From Cognatazoarcus sp050303815 (GTDB lineage Bacteria; Pseudomonadota; Gammaproteobacteria; Burkholderiales; Rhodocyclaceae), in the NCBI GenBank assembly GCA_050303815.1, contig JBNLCM010000115.1:1-64000 (forward strand): DNA of 64,000 bases. The letters run 5' to 3'. Both the position numbers and the translations under genes were made by a program. Shown here piece by piece: positions 1-9,364 of the stretch. Position 1 is the first letter of the stretch. Every line of letters starts with the position of its first letter. The notes under the pieces are model-generated. The model saw nothing but the letters and a program-made list of their open reading frames with translations, did no database searches and was not told the DNA's origin.

Positions 1-173
1 CGGAGGCGGCTAACGTATCCATATTTCCAGTATTGTCGAAATGATGATTCGGTGCAAGCCGGACTGATGCCGCTGCGCCGTGCGCGGCTTTCGGCGAAAT
101 GGCCTAAAGCCGCGCCGTAGCCGACCGTTGTCCATTCGTTACCGCCCGTTTGACCGATGGAGACCCCGTCCCG

Positions 174-1283
174 ATGACAGACGCCGCTACCCGCGCGGAT
201 GAACCGATCGTCCTCGTCGTAGACGATGTAGCCGAAAACCTAGACGTGCTGGGGGATGTCCTGCGTGGCGTCGGATACCGGGTCCGGGCCGCGATCAGTG
301 GCGAGGCCGCGCTCCGTTACGCCCGCCTCGAACCCCGCCCCGAGCTGGTTCTGCTTGATGTCATGATGCCCGGCATGGACGGCTACCAGACCCTCGGCGC
401 CCTGCGCGCGGACCCGAGAACCGCCGACCTGCCGGTGATCTTCGTGACCGCCCTGTCGGACGCCATGGATGAAGAGCATGGCCTGCAACTGGGCGCCGCC
501 GACTACATCTCCAAGCCGATCAAGCCGTCGGTCGTCCTGGCTCGCGTCAGGACCCAGATCGAGGCCAAGCGGGCACGCGACATCCTGAGCGGACGCAACA
601 GCGTACTGGAGCAGGAAGTGGCTCGCCGGATGGCAGAGAACGAACTGACCCAGACGGTGACGATCCGGGCGCTCGCCCACCTCGCCGAATGCCGGGATCC
701 GGAAACAGGCAACCATATCCTGCGCACGCAGGGCTACGTGCGGGAACTGGCAACCCGGATCCGCGACCTGCCGCGCTTCTCGGAAATCCTGTCCGACCAT
801 GCGATCGAACTGCTGGCGCGCTCCGCGCCACTGCACGACATCGGCAAAGTCGGCATTCCGGACGCGATCCTGCTCAAGCCGGGCAAGCTCACGCCCGACG
901 AGTGGGACGTCATGCGGACCCACGCGGAACTGGGCAGCAAGGCCATCGAGCAGGCCGAGGTGGATGTGGAGCGGCCGCTCGAATTCCTTCGCTTCGCCAA
1001 GGAGATCGCCCGCTGGCACCATGAGAAGTGGGACGGCAGTGGTTACCCGGACGGACTCGCCGGCGACGCGATTCCCGTCTCGGCGCGCCTGATGGCCGTC
1101 GCCGATGTCTTCGACGCGCTGATCCATGCGCGGGTCTACAAGCCGGCCTTCTCGTATGAGAAAGCCCGGGAGATCATGCGAGAGTCCTCGGCGAGCCAGT
1201 TCGACCCGGAGATCATCGAAGCCTTCCTTGACGGGTTCGATGCCTTCGTGCGCATCGCCGAGCGGTACCGTGAGCCCGAATGA
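174..1283 (+). CDS. HD-GYP domain response regulator (probable c-di-GMP phosphodiesterase)
   Basis: Cytoplasmic two-component output protein of about 369 aa. An N-terminal receiver domain (about residues 10-130) carries the acidic pocket VVDD and the phospho-acceptor Asp in LLDVMMPGMDG. A linker is followed by an HD-GYP domain with HDIGKVGIPD and HHEKWDGSGYP, the metal-binding and GYP signatures of enzymes that hydrolyse c-di-GMP. The ATG at 174 follows GGAG at 159-162; a TTG at 150 is also open in frame but is less likely. Its 3' end overlaps the next gene by 14 bp, so the hybrid kinase that follows is the probable partner. The signal sensed is unknown. Confidence 0.9.
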   Translation: MTDAATRADEPIVLVVDDVAENLDVLGDVLRGVGYRVRAAISGEAALRYARLEPRPELVLLDVMMPGMDGYQTLGALRADPRTADLPVIFVTALSDAMDEEHGLQLGAADYISKPIKPSVVLARVRTQIEAKRARDILSGRNSVLEQEVARRMAENELTQTVTIRALAHLAECRDPETGNHILRTQGYVRELATRIRDLPRFSEILSDHAIELLARSAPLHDIGKVGIPDAILLKPGKLTPDEWDVMRTHAELGSKAIEQAEVDVERPLEFLRFAKEIARWHHEKWDGSGYPDGLAGDAIPVSARLMAVADVFDALIHARVYKPAFSYEKAREIMRESSASQFDPEIIEAFLDGFDAFVRIAERYREPE

Positions 1284-4200
1284 GGCGCCGACCGGGCACC
1301 CTGCTTCCGCCCGGACAGGGGCTGGCCTGGCGCTGAAGGTTTCCCTGCTGTACGCCGCTTTCGCGGCCCTCTGGATCTTCTTCTCGGACGCGATCCTTGC
1401 CTTCCTCGTGTCTGATCCCCACCTGACGGCACTGGCCCAGACGGCCAAGGGTTGGCTGTTCGTCGCGGCGACCGCGGCCATGCTGTATGCCCTGCTGCGC
1501 CTGCGCACGGGCGAGGTGCCGTGGGAGCGGCGCCAGGCGGGGCGTGCAGGCATTCCCTTCGCCGTCAGCACGCTGGTGATCCTCGGCGTTGCGGCCGCCG
1601 CGATGGTGTACTCGTACGACCGCAGCGTGGAGCGCGAAGGGGCGCGTCTCAAGACCATCGCGAGCTTGCGGGCCAGCGAGGCGGCCACCTGGCTGGACCG
1701 GATCCGTCGCCTCGCCGAGCTGGCCGCGACGCACCCCGAGGTGCTGGCGCTGGTGGAAGGATGGCCGGTCGCTGACGACGCCGCGGCGCGGGACGAAGCC
1801 CGCCGCTGGCTGGTCGCCTATGCCGCGGTGTCGGAATCCGAGGGCGCCGCGCTGGTGCTGGACGACGGCGCGATCGTGGTGTCGCCCGGGCTGGCGATGC
1901 CGGCGGCGGACTCGATCCTGCGTTCGGTGGCCCGCCAGGCCATGGATTTCCGTCGCGTGGTGTTCTCGGACATGGTCTGGTCCGGGGCGCCCCCGACGCC
2001 GACGATCCACGTCGCCGCGCCGGTCCGGCGCGCTGGTTCGGCGTCGCGCGCCGCGCTGGTGTTCCGGATCGACCCGTCGGTGTTCCTGCTGCCCGCCATC
2101 GCCGGCTGGCCAGTGCCGCAGGAGCCGGGCAGCGTGCGCCTGCTGCGGCAGGACGGTGTCTTTCTGGTCGATCTGATCAATGGCGGGCGGGGCCGGTTCG
2201 AAGACCTCGCCGGCAGTATTGAGCATCGAGTGGTCTTCGGCGAGGTCGCGCCGGGGACACTGGCAGAATCCACCGACGCGGCGGGACAGCGCGTGATCGG
2301 CGTGGCGGAGGAGGTGCAGGGCAGCGACTGGTATGTGGTGGCCACGCTCGACCATGCCCTGGTGCTGGCAGCGAGCGAGGCGAGCGCGCTCTGGATCGCC
2401 CTGGCGGCGCTCCTGTCGGTGGGTGTGACCTTCCTGCTCACGCGGCTGGTCCAGGAGCGCCACGCCTTGCGGCTCGCGCGGGTCGAGCACGATGCTCACC
2501 GGGACAAGCTGCAGGCCTTGCAGATGGTGGGCGCCATCGCCGAGGCGTCCACCGACGCGATCTACGCGAAGGATACGCAGGGGCGCTACGTGCTCTTCAA
2601 TCCGGCGGCCAGCCGGATGGCGGGTGTCGACCCCTCGTACGTCCTCGGGCGCGACGATCGTTGCCTGTTCCCCCTCGAGGAAGCCGAGTCGCTGATCGCC
2701 GCGGATCGCGAGATCATGGCAAATGGCGAGACCCTGACCTGCGAGCAGACCCTCTCCATGCCCTCCGGTAGCGCGACCTTCCTGACGACGAAAGGGGCGC
2801 TGCTCGACGGCAATGGCGATCTGGTGGGGCTCTTCGGGATCTCCCACGACATCACCGAGCGGACCCGCGGCGAAGACGCGCTGCGGCAGAGCGAGTCGAA
2901 CTACCGTAGCCTCTTCGAGTCCATGCAGGAGGCCTTCGTGGTCGGCGAGGTCATCTTCGACGACGTCGGCATGCCCGTCGATTGGCGCTTCGTGGACGCC
3001 AACCCGGCCTACCGGCGTGTCATGGGCCTGTCGCCTGAGGAGGTCGTCGGACGCACGGTGTTCGAGGTCTTTCCCGGCCTCGAGTGGTCCTGGTTCGAGC
3101 GTCACGTGCATACGGCCATCACGGGCGAGCCGCAGAGTTTCGAGAGCTACGTGGCGAGCCTCGACCGCTATTTCGATACGCAGCTCTATTCGCCGCGACG
3201 TGGCCAGTTCGCTGCGGTGTTCAGCGATGTGACGGAACGGCGCGCCGAACAGGACCAGTTGCGCATGCTCTCGCAGGTGGTGGAGCAAAGCCCGGAGAGT
3301 GTCCTGATCGTGACGGTGCGCGGCACGGTGTCCTACGCCAACCAGGCCTTCTGCCGCCGGCATCGCCTCGAGGCATCCGTGCTGATCGGCACAGCCCTGT
3401 CCGACATCGATGCGATCGGTAGTGCCCACCCGGTCTTCGGCGTGCTCCGGCGCATGCTTGGCGAGGACGCCGTATGGCGCGGCGATCTGGTGAGCGACGG
3501 GCCGGATGGCGAATTGCGATTCAAGGCCGCGACGGTCGCACCAATCCGGCGCGAGGGTGTGATCACCCACCATGTGGCGGTCCTCGAGGACATCACCGAG
3601 CGCAAGCGACTCGCTGACGAACTCGACCGCCATCGTCATCATCTCGAAGACCTCGTGGCCCAGCGCACCTCCGAGCTCGACGAGGCACGACAGCGGGCGG
3701 AGGCTGCCAACCGGGCCAAGAGCGCCTTCCTCGCCAACATGAGTCACGAGATCCGGACGCCGATGAATGCCATCGTCGGCCTGACCCACCTGCTGCAGCG
3801 TGACAGTCGCGATGCGCGGGTCGGCGAGCGGCTGGGCAAGATCTCGGCCTCGGCCCAGCACTTGCTGCGCGTCATCAACGACATCCTCGATCTGTCGAAG
3901 ATCGAGGCGGGGCGGGTCGAGCTGGAAGCGCGTGACTACCGGCTGGACGAGTTGCTCGAGCAGGTTCGCTCGATGGTCGGTGAGGCGGCCGAACGCAAGG
4001 GCGTCAAGGTGAGCGTCGAGGTGGACGACGTGCCGGAGGTCCTGCACGGGGATGCCACCCGGGTCCGCCAGGCCTTGCTGAACTACGCCAACAACGCCGT
4101 CAAGTTCACGGAGCAGGGCCGCGTCACCATTGGCGTCGCGCGCGCGGTGGGCCGCGGCGGGGAGGACATGCTGTGCTTCGAGGTGCGTGACACCGGCATC

Positions 4201-5112
4201 GGCATCCCGGGCGACAAGCTGGCCCGGCTGTTCCGGGCCTTCGAGCAGGCCGATGCCTCGACCACGCGCAAGTACGGGGGGACGGGCCTGGGACTGGCCA
4301 TCACGATGCGACTGGCCGAGCTGATGGGCGGCGAGGTGGGGGCCAGCAGCGTGGCAGGCCAGGGCAGTCGCTTCTGGTTTACCGCGCCGCTGGTCGCGGG
4401 CGACATGCCCGAACAGCGCGCCAGCGAGCGGCCGGTCGGGTCCGTACAGCCAGGCGGGCGGGTGCTGGTGGCGGAAGACAATCCGGTCAATCGTGAGGTG
4501 ATTCTCGAGTTGCTCGCCGACCTGGCCCTCGAAGTCGTCGCGGTCGTGAATGGCCGGGAAGCGGTCCAGGCGTGTCGCGACGAGCACTTCGACGTGGTGC
4601 TCATGGACGTCCAGATGCCTGTCATGGACGGACTGGCGGCGACCCGGGCAATCCGCGGACTCGCCGACGGCGGCACGCTCCCGATCATCGCGCTGACGGC
4701 CAACGCCTTCAACGAAGACCGGCAAGCGTGCTCCGATGCGGGGATGGACGACTTCCTGAGCAAGCCCGTCGAGCCGGACATGCTCGCCCAGATGCTGGCG
4801 CGCTGGATGCCGGCGGGCGAGCAGCCGGCGGATGCCACGGATGCGTCATCTGCCGAGGCCGTGGGCGCGACATCTGGCGAGACCGCGGATGCCACCATGA
4901 ACGGACGCGTCGACGAAGACGAGATGCGCCAGTTCCGCAGCCACCTGGGGGGGCTCCTGTCCCAGGGCGACATGGAGTGCGTGGCCCTGATCGAGCGGCA
5001 GCGGCCGCTGGCCGAGAAAGCGCTCGGCCCGGCATTCGAGGACGTCCGACGAAGCGTCGCGCGCTTCGACTTCGACAAGGCCCTCGCGGCGCTCGAATCG
5101 CTGGCCGCGTGA
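1270..5112 (+). CDS. Hybrid sensor histidine kinase with PAS domains and receiver domain
   Basis: Large membrane-bound hybrid kinase of about 1280 aa. Two hydrophobic segments near the N-terminus and another around residues 370-395 bracket a probable periplasmic Cache-like sensor region. Three PAS-type segments follow, the first containing DAIYAKDTQGRYVLFNPAA, then a HisKA domain (NMSHEIRTPM, His826), a HATPase domain (DTGIGIP, GGTGLGLAI) and a C-terminal receiver with Asp1113 in LMDVQMPVMDG. The GTG at 1270 is chosen because it lies within the end of the HD-GYP gene and precedes the first hydrophobic segment; in-frame codons further upstream are only shadow of that gene. It probably phosphorylates the HD-GYP partner and so affects c-di-GMP level; this is inferred from adjacency. 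Confidence 0.88.
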   Translation: MSPNEAPTGHPASARTGAGLALKVSLLYAAFAALWIFFSDAILAFLVSDPHLTALAQTAKGWLFVAATAAMLYALLRLRTGEVPWERRQAGRAGIPFAVSTLVILGVAAAAMVYSYDRSVEREGARLKTIASLRASEAATWLDRIRRLAELAATHPEVLALVEGWPVADDAAARDEARRWLVAYAAVSESEGAALVLDDGAIVVSPGLAMPAADSILRSVARQAMDFRRVVFSDMVWSGAPPTPTIHVAAPVRRAGSASRAALVFRIDPSVFLLPAIAGWPVPQEPGSVRLLRQDGVFLVDLINGGRGRFEDLAGSIEHRVVFGEVAPGTLAESTDAAGQRVIGVAEEVQGSDWYVVATLDHALVLAASEASALWIALAALLSVGVTFLLTRLVQERHALRLARVEHDAHRDKLQALQMVGAIAEASTDAIYAKDTQGRYVLFNPAASRMAGVDPSYVLGRDDRCLFPLEEAESLIAADREIMANGETLTCEQTLSMPSGSATFLTTKGALLDGNGDLVGLFGISHDITERTRGEDALRQSESNYRSLFESMQEAFVVGEVIFDDVGMPVDWRFVDANPAYRRVMGLSPEEVVGRTVFEVFPGLEWSWFERHVHTAITGEPQSFESYVASLDRYFDTQLYSPRRGQFAAVFSDVTERRAEQDQLRMLSQVVEQSPESVLIVTVRGTVSYANQAFCRRHRLEASVLIGTALSDIDAIGSAHPVFGVLRRMLGEDAVWRGDLVSDGPDGELRFKAATVAPIRREGVITHHVAVLEDITERKRLADELDRHRHHLEDLVAQRTSELDEARQRAEAANRAKSAFLANMSHEIRTPMNAIVGLTHLLQRDSRDARVGERLGKISASAQHLLRVINDILDLSKIEAGRVELEARDYRLDELLEQVRSMVGEAAERKGVKVSVEVDDVPEVLHGDATRVRQALLNYANNAVKFTEQGRVTIGVARAVGRGGEDMLCFEVRDTGIGIPGDKLARLFRAFEQADASTTRKYGGTGLGLAITMRLAELMGGEVGASSVAGQGSRFWFTAPLVAGDMPEQRASERPVGSVQPGGRVLVAEDNPVNREVILELLADLALEVVAVVNGREAVQACRDEHFDVVLMDVQMPVMDGLAATRAIRGLADGGTLPIIALTANAFNEDRQACSDAGMDDFLSKPVEPDMLAQMLARWMPAGEQPADATDASSAEAVGATSGETADATMNGRVDEDEMRQFRSHLGGLLSQGDMECVALIERQRPLAEKALGPAFEDVRRSVARFDFDKALAALESLAA

Positions 5113-5122
5113 GCGGGTGTGG

Positions 5123-5830
5123 TCAGCGGTCGAAATCGCGCAGCGCGATCGGATCCTGTAGCGTGATCTGTCGGCCCTGAACCGAGATCAGCCCTTCCTC
5201 GGACAGATCGTGGAAGATCCGAGACAGCGTTTCGGGCACCAGGTTCAGGCGAGACGCCAGGACGTGCTTGGTCGTGGGCAACTGCACGGTCATGCGCGCC
5301 TCCGATCCCGTCTCGCAAGGCAACTTGTCGGACAGCGAGAAGAGGTAGGAGATGACGCGCTGGGCGCCTGAGCGCAGCGAGTAGCCCTCCACATCCCGCA
5401 CCATGCCGTGCAGGCGGATCGCCATGCCGGCGAGGAGGGAACGGGCAAAGGCCGGGTCGTCCTCGATCAACTGGAACACCACCCCGCGATCGATCAGCAG
5501 CAACTGGGTGTCGGCCAGCGCCTCGGCGAATACCGGGTAGCTGCGGTCCATGAACAGCACGGCCTCGCCGAAGCTCTGGCTCGGCCCGAGGACCTCGACG
5601 ATCTTCTCGTTGCCCTGGCGGGACGAAAAGGCCAGCTTGATCTGGCCGCGGATGACGTAGTAGAAGCCCTTGGGCGTGTCACCCTGCTGGAACAAGGTCT
5701 CGCCCCGCAGGAGCATGCGCTCGTGGGTCGCCGAGGCGAGCAGATCGATCTCCTGATCGGACACTTCGCTGAACAGGGGAAGGCGCCGGAGCGCGCAGGG
5801 GATGTCGATGTGATGAATGCTGGCTGACAT
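5123..5830 (-). CDS. dnr: Crp/Fnr family regulator, Dnr-type
   Basis: Transcription activator of 235 aa with an N-terminal cyclic-nucleotide-binding-like fold (about residues 15-130), a dimerisation helix and a C-terminal helix-turn-helix (LASRLNLVPETLSRIFHDL). The recognition helix keeps the E-x-x-S-R pattern that reads TTGAT half-sites. The N-terminal cysteine cluster of true FNR is absent, so this is a Dnr/NnrR-type protein, a class that responds to NO, reportedly through heme. The start at 5830 follows AAGGA; a Met six codons upstream lacks a ribosome site. It lies directly downstream of nirE on the same strand, and the three matching boxes at nirS/nirE, nirC and nirJ make it the probable regulator of this locus. 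Confidence 0.88.
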   Translation of the reverse strand: MSASIHHIDIPCALRRLPLFSEVSDQEIDLLASATHERMLLRGETLFQQGDTPKGFYYVIRGQIKLAFSSRQGNEKIVEVLGPSQSFGEAVLFMDRSYPVFAEALADTQLLLIDRGVVFQLIEDDPAFARSLLAGMAIRLHGMVRDVEGYSLRSGAQRVISYLFSLSDKLPCETGSEARMTVQLPTTKHVLASRLNLVPETLSRIFHDLSEEGLISVQGRQITLQDPIALRDFDR

Positions 5831-5877
5831 GCGTCTTCCTTTGTGCAACCCTCATGAGGCCGCACGTGAAGCGTGGT

Positions 5878-6807
5878 TCAGGGGGTGCCGGGGGTGCCGG
5901 CCGCCAGGGCCTGCGATTCGTACCAGCCGATACGCTCGTGCAAGGTCACGACGGTGCCGATGATGAGCAGCGCGGGTGGCCGGATATCGTTTTCCCGGGC
6001 CAGGCCGGGCAGGGTGTCCAGCGTGCCTGCGACGGTGCGCTGGCCGGGCAGCGTGCCGTCCTGGACCAGGGCCGCCGGATGGTCGCCCGGCAGGCCATGG
6101 GCTTTCATCTGCTCGCAGATCTGGGGCAGGGCCCCGACGCCCATGTAAAAGACCACAGTCTGGTGCGGACGCGCCAGTGCGGGCCAGTCGAGATCCAGGC
6201 TGCCGTCCTTCAGGTGCCCGGTGACGAACACACAGGACTGGGCGTGCTCGCGGTGGGTCAGGGGAATGCCGGCGTAGGCCGAGATGCCGCTGGCGGCCGT
6301 GATGCCCGGCACCACCTCGAAGCCGACGCCCGCCTCGGCCAGGCGCTCCAGCTCTTCGCCGCCGCGACCGAAGACGAAGGGATCGCCACCCTTCAGCCGG
6401 ACGATGCGGCGGTAGCGGGACGACAGGTCGACGAGCAAGCCGTTGATCTCGCCCTGTGGCAGGGTGTGGCGACCCGCTTCCTTGCCAACGTAGATCCGCT
6501 GCGTCCCTTCCGGGATCAGGTTCAGCACCTGCGGGCCGACCAGATGGTCGAAGACCACCACGTCGGCATCCTGGATGCGGCGTACGGCGCGCACCGTGAG
6601 CAGATCCGGATCGCCAGGACCGGCACCGACCAGGGTGACGCGGCCGCGCGACGGGCCGTCATGCCTGGCCGTGGGCTCGTCGGCGCGCGCCGTCGTGCCG
6701 GACCCGCGCACCGCACGGGCTCGCGCCATCCGGGCCATGATCTGGTTGCCCAGGGACATCAGGGAATCGTCCATCGCCTCAACCGCAGGAACTGCCAATC
6801 TGTTCAT
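5878..6807 (-). CDS. nirE: NirE, uroporphyrinogen-III C-methyltransferase for heme d1
   Basis: SAM-dependent uroporphyrinogen-III methyltransferase (SUMT) of 309 aa, converting uroporphyrinogen III to precorrin-2, the entry step to siroheme and heme d1. Family signatures are visible: VGAGPGDPDLLTVRA, GGDPFVFGRGGEE and VVPGITAASG. An N-terminal extension of about 55 poorly conserved residues precedes the domain. GGGAGAG lies just upstream of the ATG. It is divergent from nirS and followed by dnr, so heme d1 supply is the likely role rather than cobalamin or siroheme; the same activity could also feed those pathways. Confidence 0.9.
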   Translation of the reverse strand: MNRLAVPAVEAMDDSLMSLGNQIMARMARARAVRGSGTTARADEPTARHDGPSRGRVTLVGAGPGDPDLLTVRAVRRIQDADVVVFDHLVGPQVLNLIPEGTQRIYVGKEAGRHTLPQGEINGLLVDLSSRYRRIVRLKGGDPFVFGRGGEELERLAEAGVGFEVVPGITAASGISAYAGIPLTHREHAQSCVFVTGHLKDGSLDLDWPALARPHQTVVFYMGVGALPQICEQMKAHGLPGDHPAALVQDGTLPGQRTVAGTLDTLPGLARENDIRPPALLIIGTVVTLHERIGWYESQALAAGTPGTP

Positions 6808-6875
6808 TGCCGCTCTCCCGGAGTGGGTGCTTCAGGGTTGATACGGACTGTATCGAAGCCGCTACGGATTCGAGA

Positions 6876-6924
6876 TTGACTCGAGTCAAGGAACCCCGAA
6901 TACCGCGGCGGCATTCTGCGGACC
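6876..6924. promoter_or_regulatory. Dnr/FNR-like box and promoter for nirS, possibly shared with nirE
   Basis: TTGACTCGAGTCAA at 6876-6889 is a perfect 14-bp palindrome close to the FNR/Dnr consensus TTGAT-N4-ATCAA. If its centre (6882.5) is at -41.5, transcription of nirS starts near 6924 and the -10 falls on CATTCT at 6912-6917 (3 of 6 matches, keeping the A at position 2 and T at position 6). Because the site is symmetric it could equally drive nirE leftward, with a start near 6841 and a weak -10 around 6849-6854. The box is seen; its use is inferred. Confidence 0.7.
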
Positions 6925-6967
6925 AGCGGAACTAGCCGCTGTCCTGAATCTTTAAGGGAGAAAGGCG

Positions 6968-8638
6968 ATGAAACGGGGTGGTAAGACTTTGGCGAGCCTT
7001 CTGGCGCTCGCAACGCTGCCGATGATGATGGGCGCGGCCTTTGCAGCCGATACGCCCGCGATGACTGATGCCGAGAAGGCGACGGCCAAGAAGATCTACT
7101 TCGAGCGCTGTGCCGGCTGCCACGGCGTGCTGCGCAAGGGCGCGACCGGCAAGAATCTCGAACCGCACTTCACCAAGAAGCTGCCGGACGGCACGACGCT
7201 CGAGGGCGGCACGCTGAAGCTCGGTACCAAGCGGCTCGAGAAGATCATCGCCTACGGCACCGAGGGCGGCATGGTCAACTTCGACGACATCATGTCGAAG
7301 GAAGAGATCAACCTGATGGCCCGCTATATCCAGAACGAGCCGGACCAGCCGCCGGAATTCTCGATGGCGGACATGAAGGGCACCTGGAAGGTCACCGTGC
7401 CGGTCGAGAAGCGCCCGACCAAGCAGATGAACGACTTCAACCTCAAGAACATGTTCTCCGTGACGCTGCGCGACACGGGTGAGGTGGCCCTGATCGATGG
7501 CGACACCAAGGAGATCCGTTCGATCGTCAAGACCGGCTACGCGGTGCACATCTCGCGCCTGTCCGCCTCCGGTCGCTATGTCTACGTGATTGGCCGTGAT
7601 GGCCGCCTGAGCCTGATCGACCTGTGGATGGAGAAGCCGGCGGTCGTCGCGGAGGTGAAGGTCGGTTTCGATGCGCGTTCGGTCGATACCTCCAAGTTCG
7701 AGGGCTACGAGGACAAGTACGCCGTGGCCGGATCCTACTGGCCGCCCCAGTACGCGATCATGGACGGCCTGACGCTGGAGCCGCTGAAGATCGTCGGCAC
7801 CCGGGGCATGACCGTCGATGGGGAATACCACCCCGAACCGCGCGTGGCCTCCATCGTGTCGTCGGTGATCAAGCCGGAGTGGGTCATCAACGTGAAGGAG
7901 ACCGGCCAGATCAAGCTGGTGGACTACACCGACATCGACAACCTGAAGGAAACCACCATCCAGTCGGCCAAGTTCCTGCATGACGGCGGCTGGGACTCCA
8001 CCAAGCGCTATTTCCTGGTCGCGGCCAACGCCTCCAACAAGGTGGCCGTGGTCGACACCAAGGAAGGCAAGCTGGCTGCCCTGGTCGACACCGCCAAGAA
8101 GCCCCACCCGGGCCGCGGCGCGAACTTCGTCGATCCCAAGTTCGGCCCCGTCTGGACCACAGGACACCTGGGTGACCCGGTGCTGACCCTGATCGGCTCC
8201 GACCCGGAAAAGCACAAGGACAATGCGTGGAAGGTCGTGCGCGAGGTCAAGCACATCGGTGCGGGCAACCTGTTCGTCAAGACCCATCCGGACTCCAAGA
8301 ACCTGTGGGCCGATGCGCCGCTGAATCCGGAGAGGGACATCGCGACCTCCGTGGCCGTGTATGACATCAACGACCTGGACAAGGCGCCCACCGTGCTGAA
8401 CGTGGCCAAGGACTCGGGCCTGCCCGAGACCAAGGCGGTCAAGCGCGCGGTGCATCCGGAGTACTCCGCCGACGGCAAGGAAGTCTGGATCTCCCTCTGG
8501 GGGGGCAAGACCGACCAGTCCGCCATCGTGGTGTATGACGATGCAACGCTGAAGGTCAAGAAGGTGATCACCGATCCGAAGATGATCACCCCGACCGGCA
8601 AGTTCAACGTCTTCAACACCCAGCACGACATCTACTGA
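6968..8638 (+). CDS. nirS: NirS, cytochrome cd1 nitrite reductase
   Basis: Periplasmic respiratory nitrite reductase (nitrite to NO), 556 aa, full length for the family. A signal peptide ends near AAFAADTP. The N-terminal cytochrome c domain has CAGCH at residues 48-52, followed by the eight-bladed propeller that holds heme d1, with conserved histidines in AVHISRLSASGRYVYV, GEYHPEPRVASI and FLHDGGWD. AAGGGAGAAAGG precedes the ATG. It is the first gene of a rightward unit with nirT and two further redox proteins, and is controlled from the box at 6876-6889. No frameshift or missing ligand is evident. Confidence 0.98.
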   Translation: MKRGGKTLASLLALATLPMMMGAAFAADTPAMTDAEKATAKKIYFERCAGCHGVLRKGATGKNLEPHFTKKLPDGTTLEGGTLKLGTKRLEKIIAYGTEGGMVNFDDIMSKEEINLMARYIQNEPDQPPEFSMADMKGTWKVTVPVEKRPTKQMNDFNLKNMFSVTLRDTGEVALIDGDTKEIRSIVKTGYAVHISRLSASGRYVYVIGRDGRLSLIDLWMEKPAVVAEVKVGFDARSVDTSKFEGYEDKYAVAGSYWPPQYAIMDGLTLEPLKIVGTRGMTVDGEYHPEPRVASIVSSVIKPEWVINVKETGQIKLVDYTDIDNLKETTIQSAKFLHDGGWDSTKRYFLVAANASNKVAVVDTKEGKLAALVDTAKKPHPGRGANFVDPKFGPVWTTGHLGDPVLTLIGSDPEKHKDNAWKVVREVKHIGAGNLFVKTHPDSKNLWADAPLNPERDIATSVAVYDINDLDKAPTVLNVAKDSGLPETKAVKRAVHPEYSADGKEVWISLWGGKTDQSAIVVYDDATLKVKKVITDPKMITPTGKFNVFNTQHDIY

Positions 8639-8652
8639 GATCCGTGCAACGC

Positions 8653-8676
8653 GCGGCGACCCCTCGGGGTCGCCGC
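8653..8676 (+). terminator. Strong hairpin between nirS and nirT
   Basis: A 10-bp GC-rich stem (left arm from 8653, right arm ending 8676) closes on a CTCG loop, with no run of T after it. It sits 15 bp after the nirS stop. It could be a partial terminator or an RNA-stabilising 3' end that lets nirS mRNA exceed that of the downstream genes; the sequence alone cannot tell which. Confidence 0.5.
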
Positions 8677-8715
8677 AAACCAGACTCCAGCCTTACCGAC
8701 TACGGGAGACTCAAG

Positions 8716-9321
8716 GTGACGGATCAATCCTCGAACCCAGGCGCAAGCGACTCGCTGTGGGCGAAACTGAAGCGGCCCAGCGCGCGCTATTCGGTGTTGT
8801 CCCTGCTGGTCGTGGGATTCTTTGCCGGGATCTTCTTCTGGGGCGGCTTCAACACCGGCATGGAGGCCACCAACACCCTCGAGTTCTGTATCGGCTGCCA
8901 TGAGATGCGGGACAACGTCTATCAGGAATACAAGCAGACCATCCACTACTCCAACCGCACCGGCGTTCGCGCGATCTGTTCCGACTGCCACGTGCCGAAG
9001 GACTGGACCCACAAGATGATTCGCAAGGTTCAGGCGTCGAAGGAGGTGTGGGGCAAGCTGACCGGTAGCATCGACACCAAGGAAAAGTTCGAAGCGAAGC
9101 GGCTCGAGCTGGCGCGCCACGAGTGGGCCCGCATGAAGGCCAACGACTCGCGCGAGTGTCGCAATTGCCACAGCTTTGATGGCATGAACGTCGAAGCCCA
9201 GAAGAAGCGGGCGAGCAAGCAGCACGGCTATGCGATCGAGGACAACATGACCTGCATCGACTGCCACAAGGGCATTGCTCACAAGAAGCCGGAAGGCATG
9301 ACGGAAGAGGACCAAGGCTGA
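8716..9321 (+). CDS. nirT: NirT, NapC/NirT family tetraheme cytochrome c
   Basis: Membrane-anchored tetraheme cytochrome of 201 aa that passes electrons from the quinol pool to periplasmic reductases. One N-terminal transmembrane anchor (about residues 25-45, VLSLLVVGFFAGIFF) is followed by four heme motifs: CIGCH, CSDCH, CRNCH and CIDCH. The start is GTG at 8716, preceded by GGGAG at 8704-8708; upstream in-frame codons run through the hairpin and look non-coding. Its place directly after nirS supports delivery of electrons toward NirS, perhaps through the two following proteins. Confidence 0.93.
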   Translation: MTDQSSNPGASDSLWAKLKRPSARYSVLSLLVVGFFAGIFFWGGFNTGMEATNTLEFCIGCHEMRDNVYQEYKQTIHYSNRTGVRAICSDCHVPKDWTHKMIRKVQASKEVWGKLTGSIDTKEKFEAKRLELARHEWARMKANDSRECRNCHSFDGMNVEAQKKRASKQHGYAIEDNMTCIDCHKGIAHKKPEGMTEEDQG

Positions 9322-9364
9322 CGATGGCCTGTCCGCAACCACGAACCAGAATCGGGAGCGAATC

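Noticed and set aside
1213..4725. 1170-codon open frame antisense to the hybrid kinase
   Set aside because: High-GC shadow of the real gene; no recognisable domain and His/Arg/Gly-rich composition.
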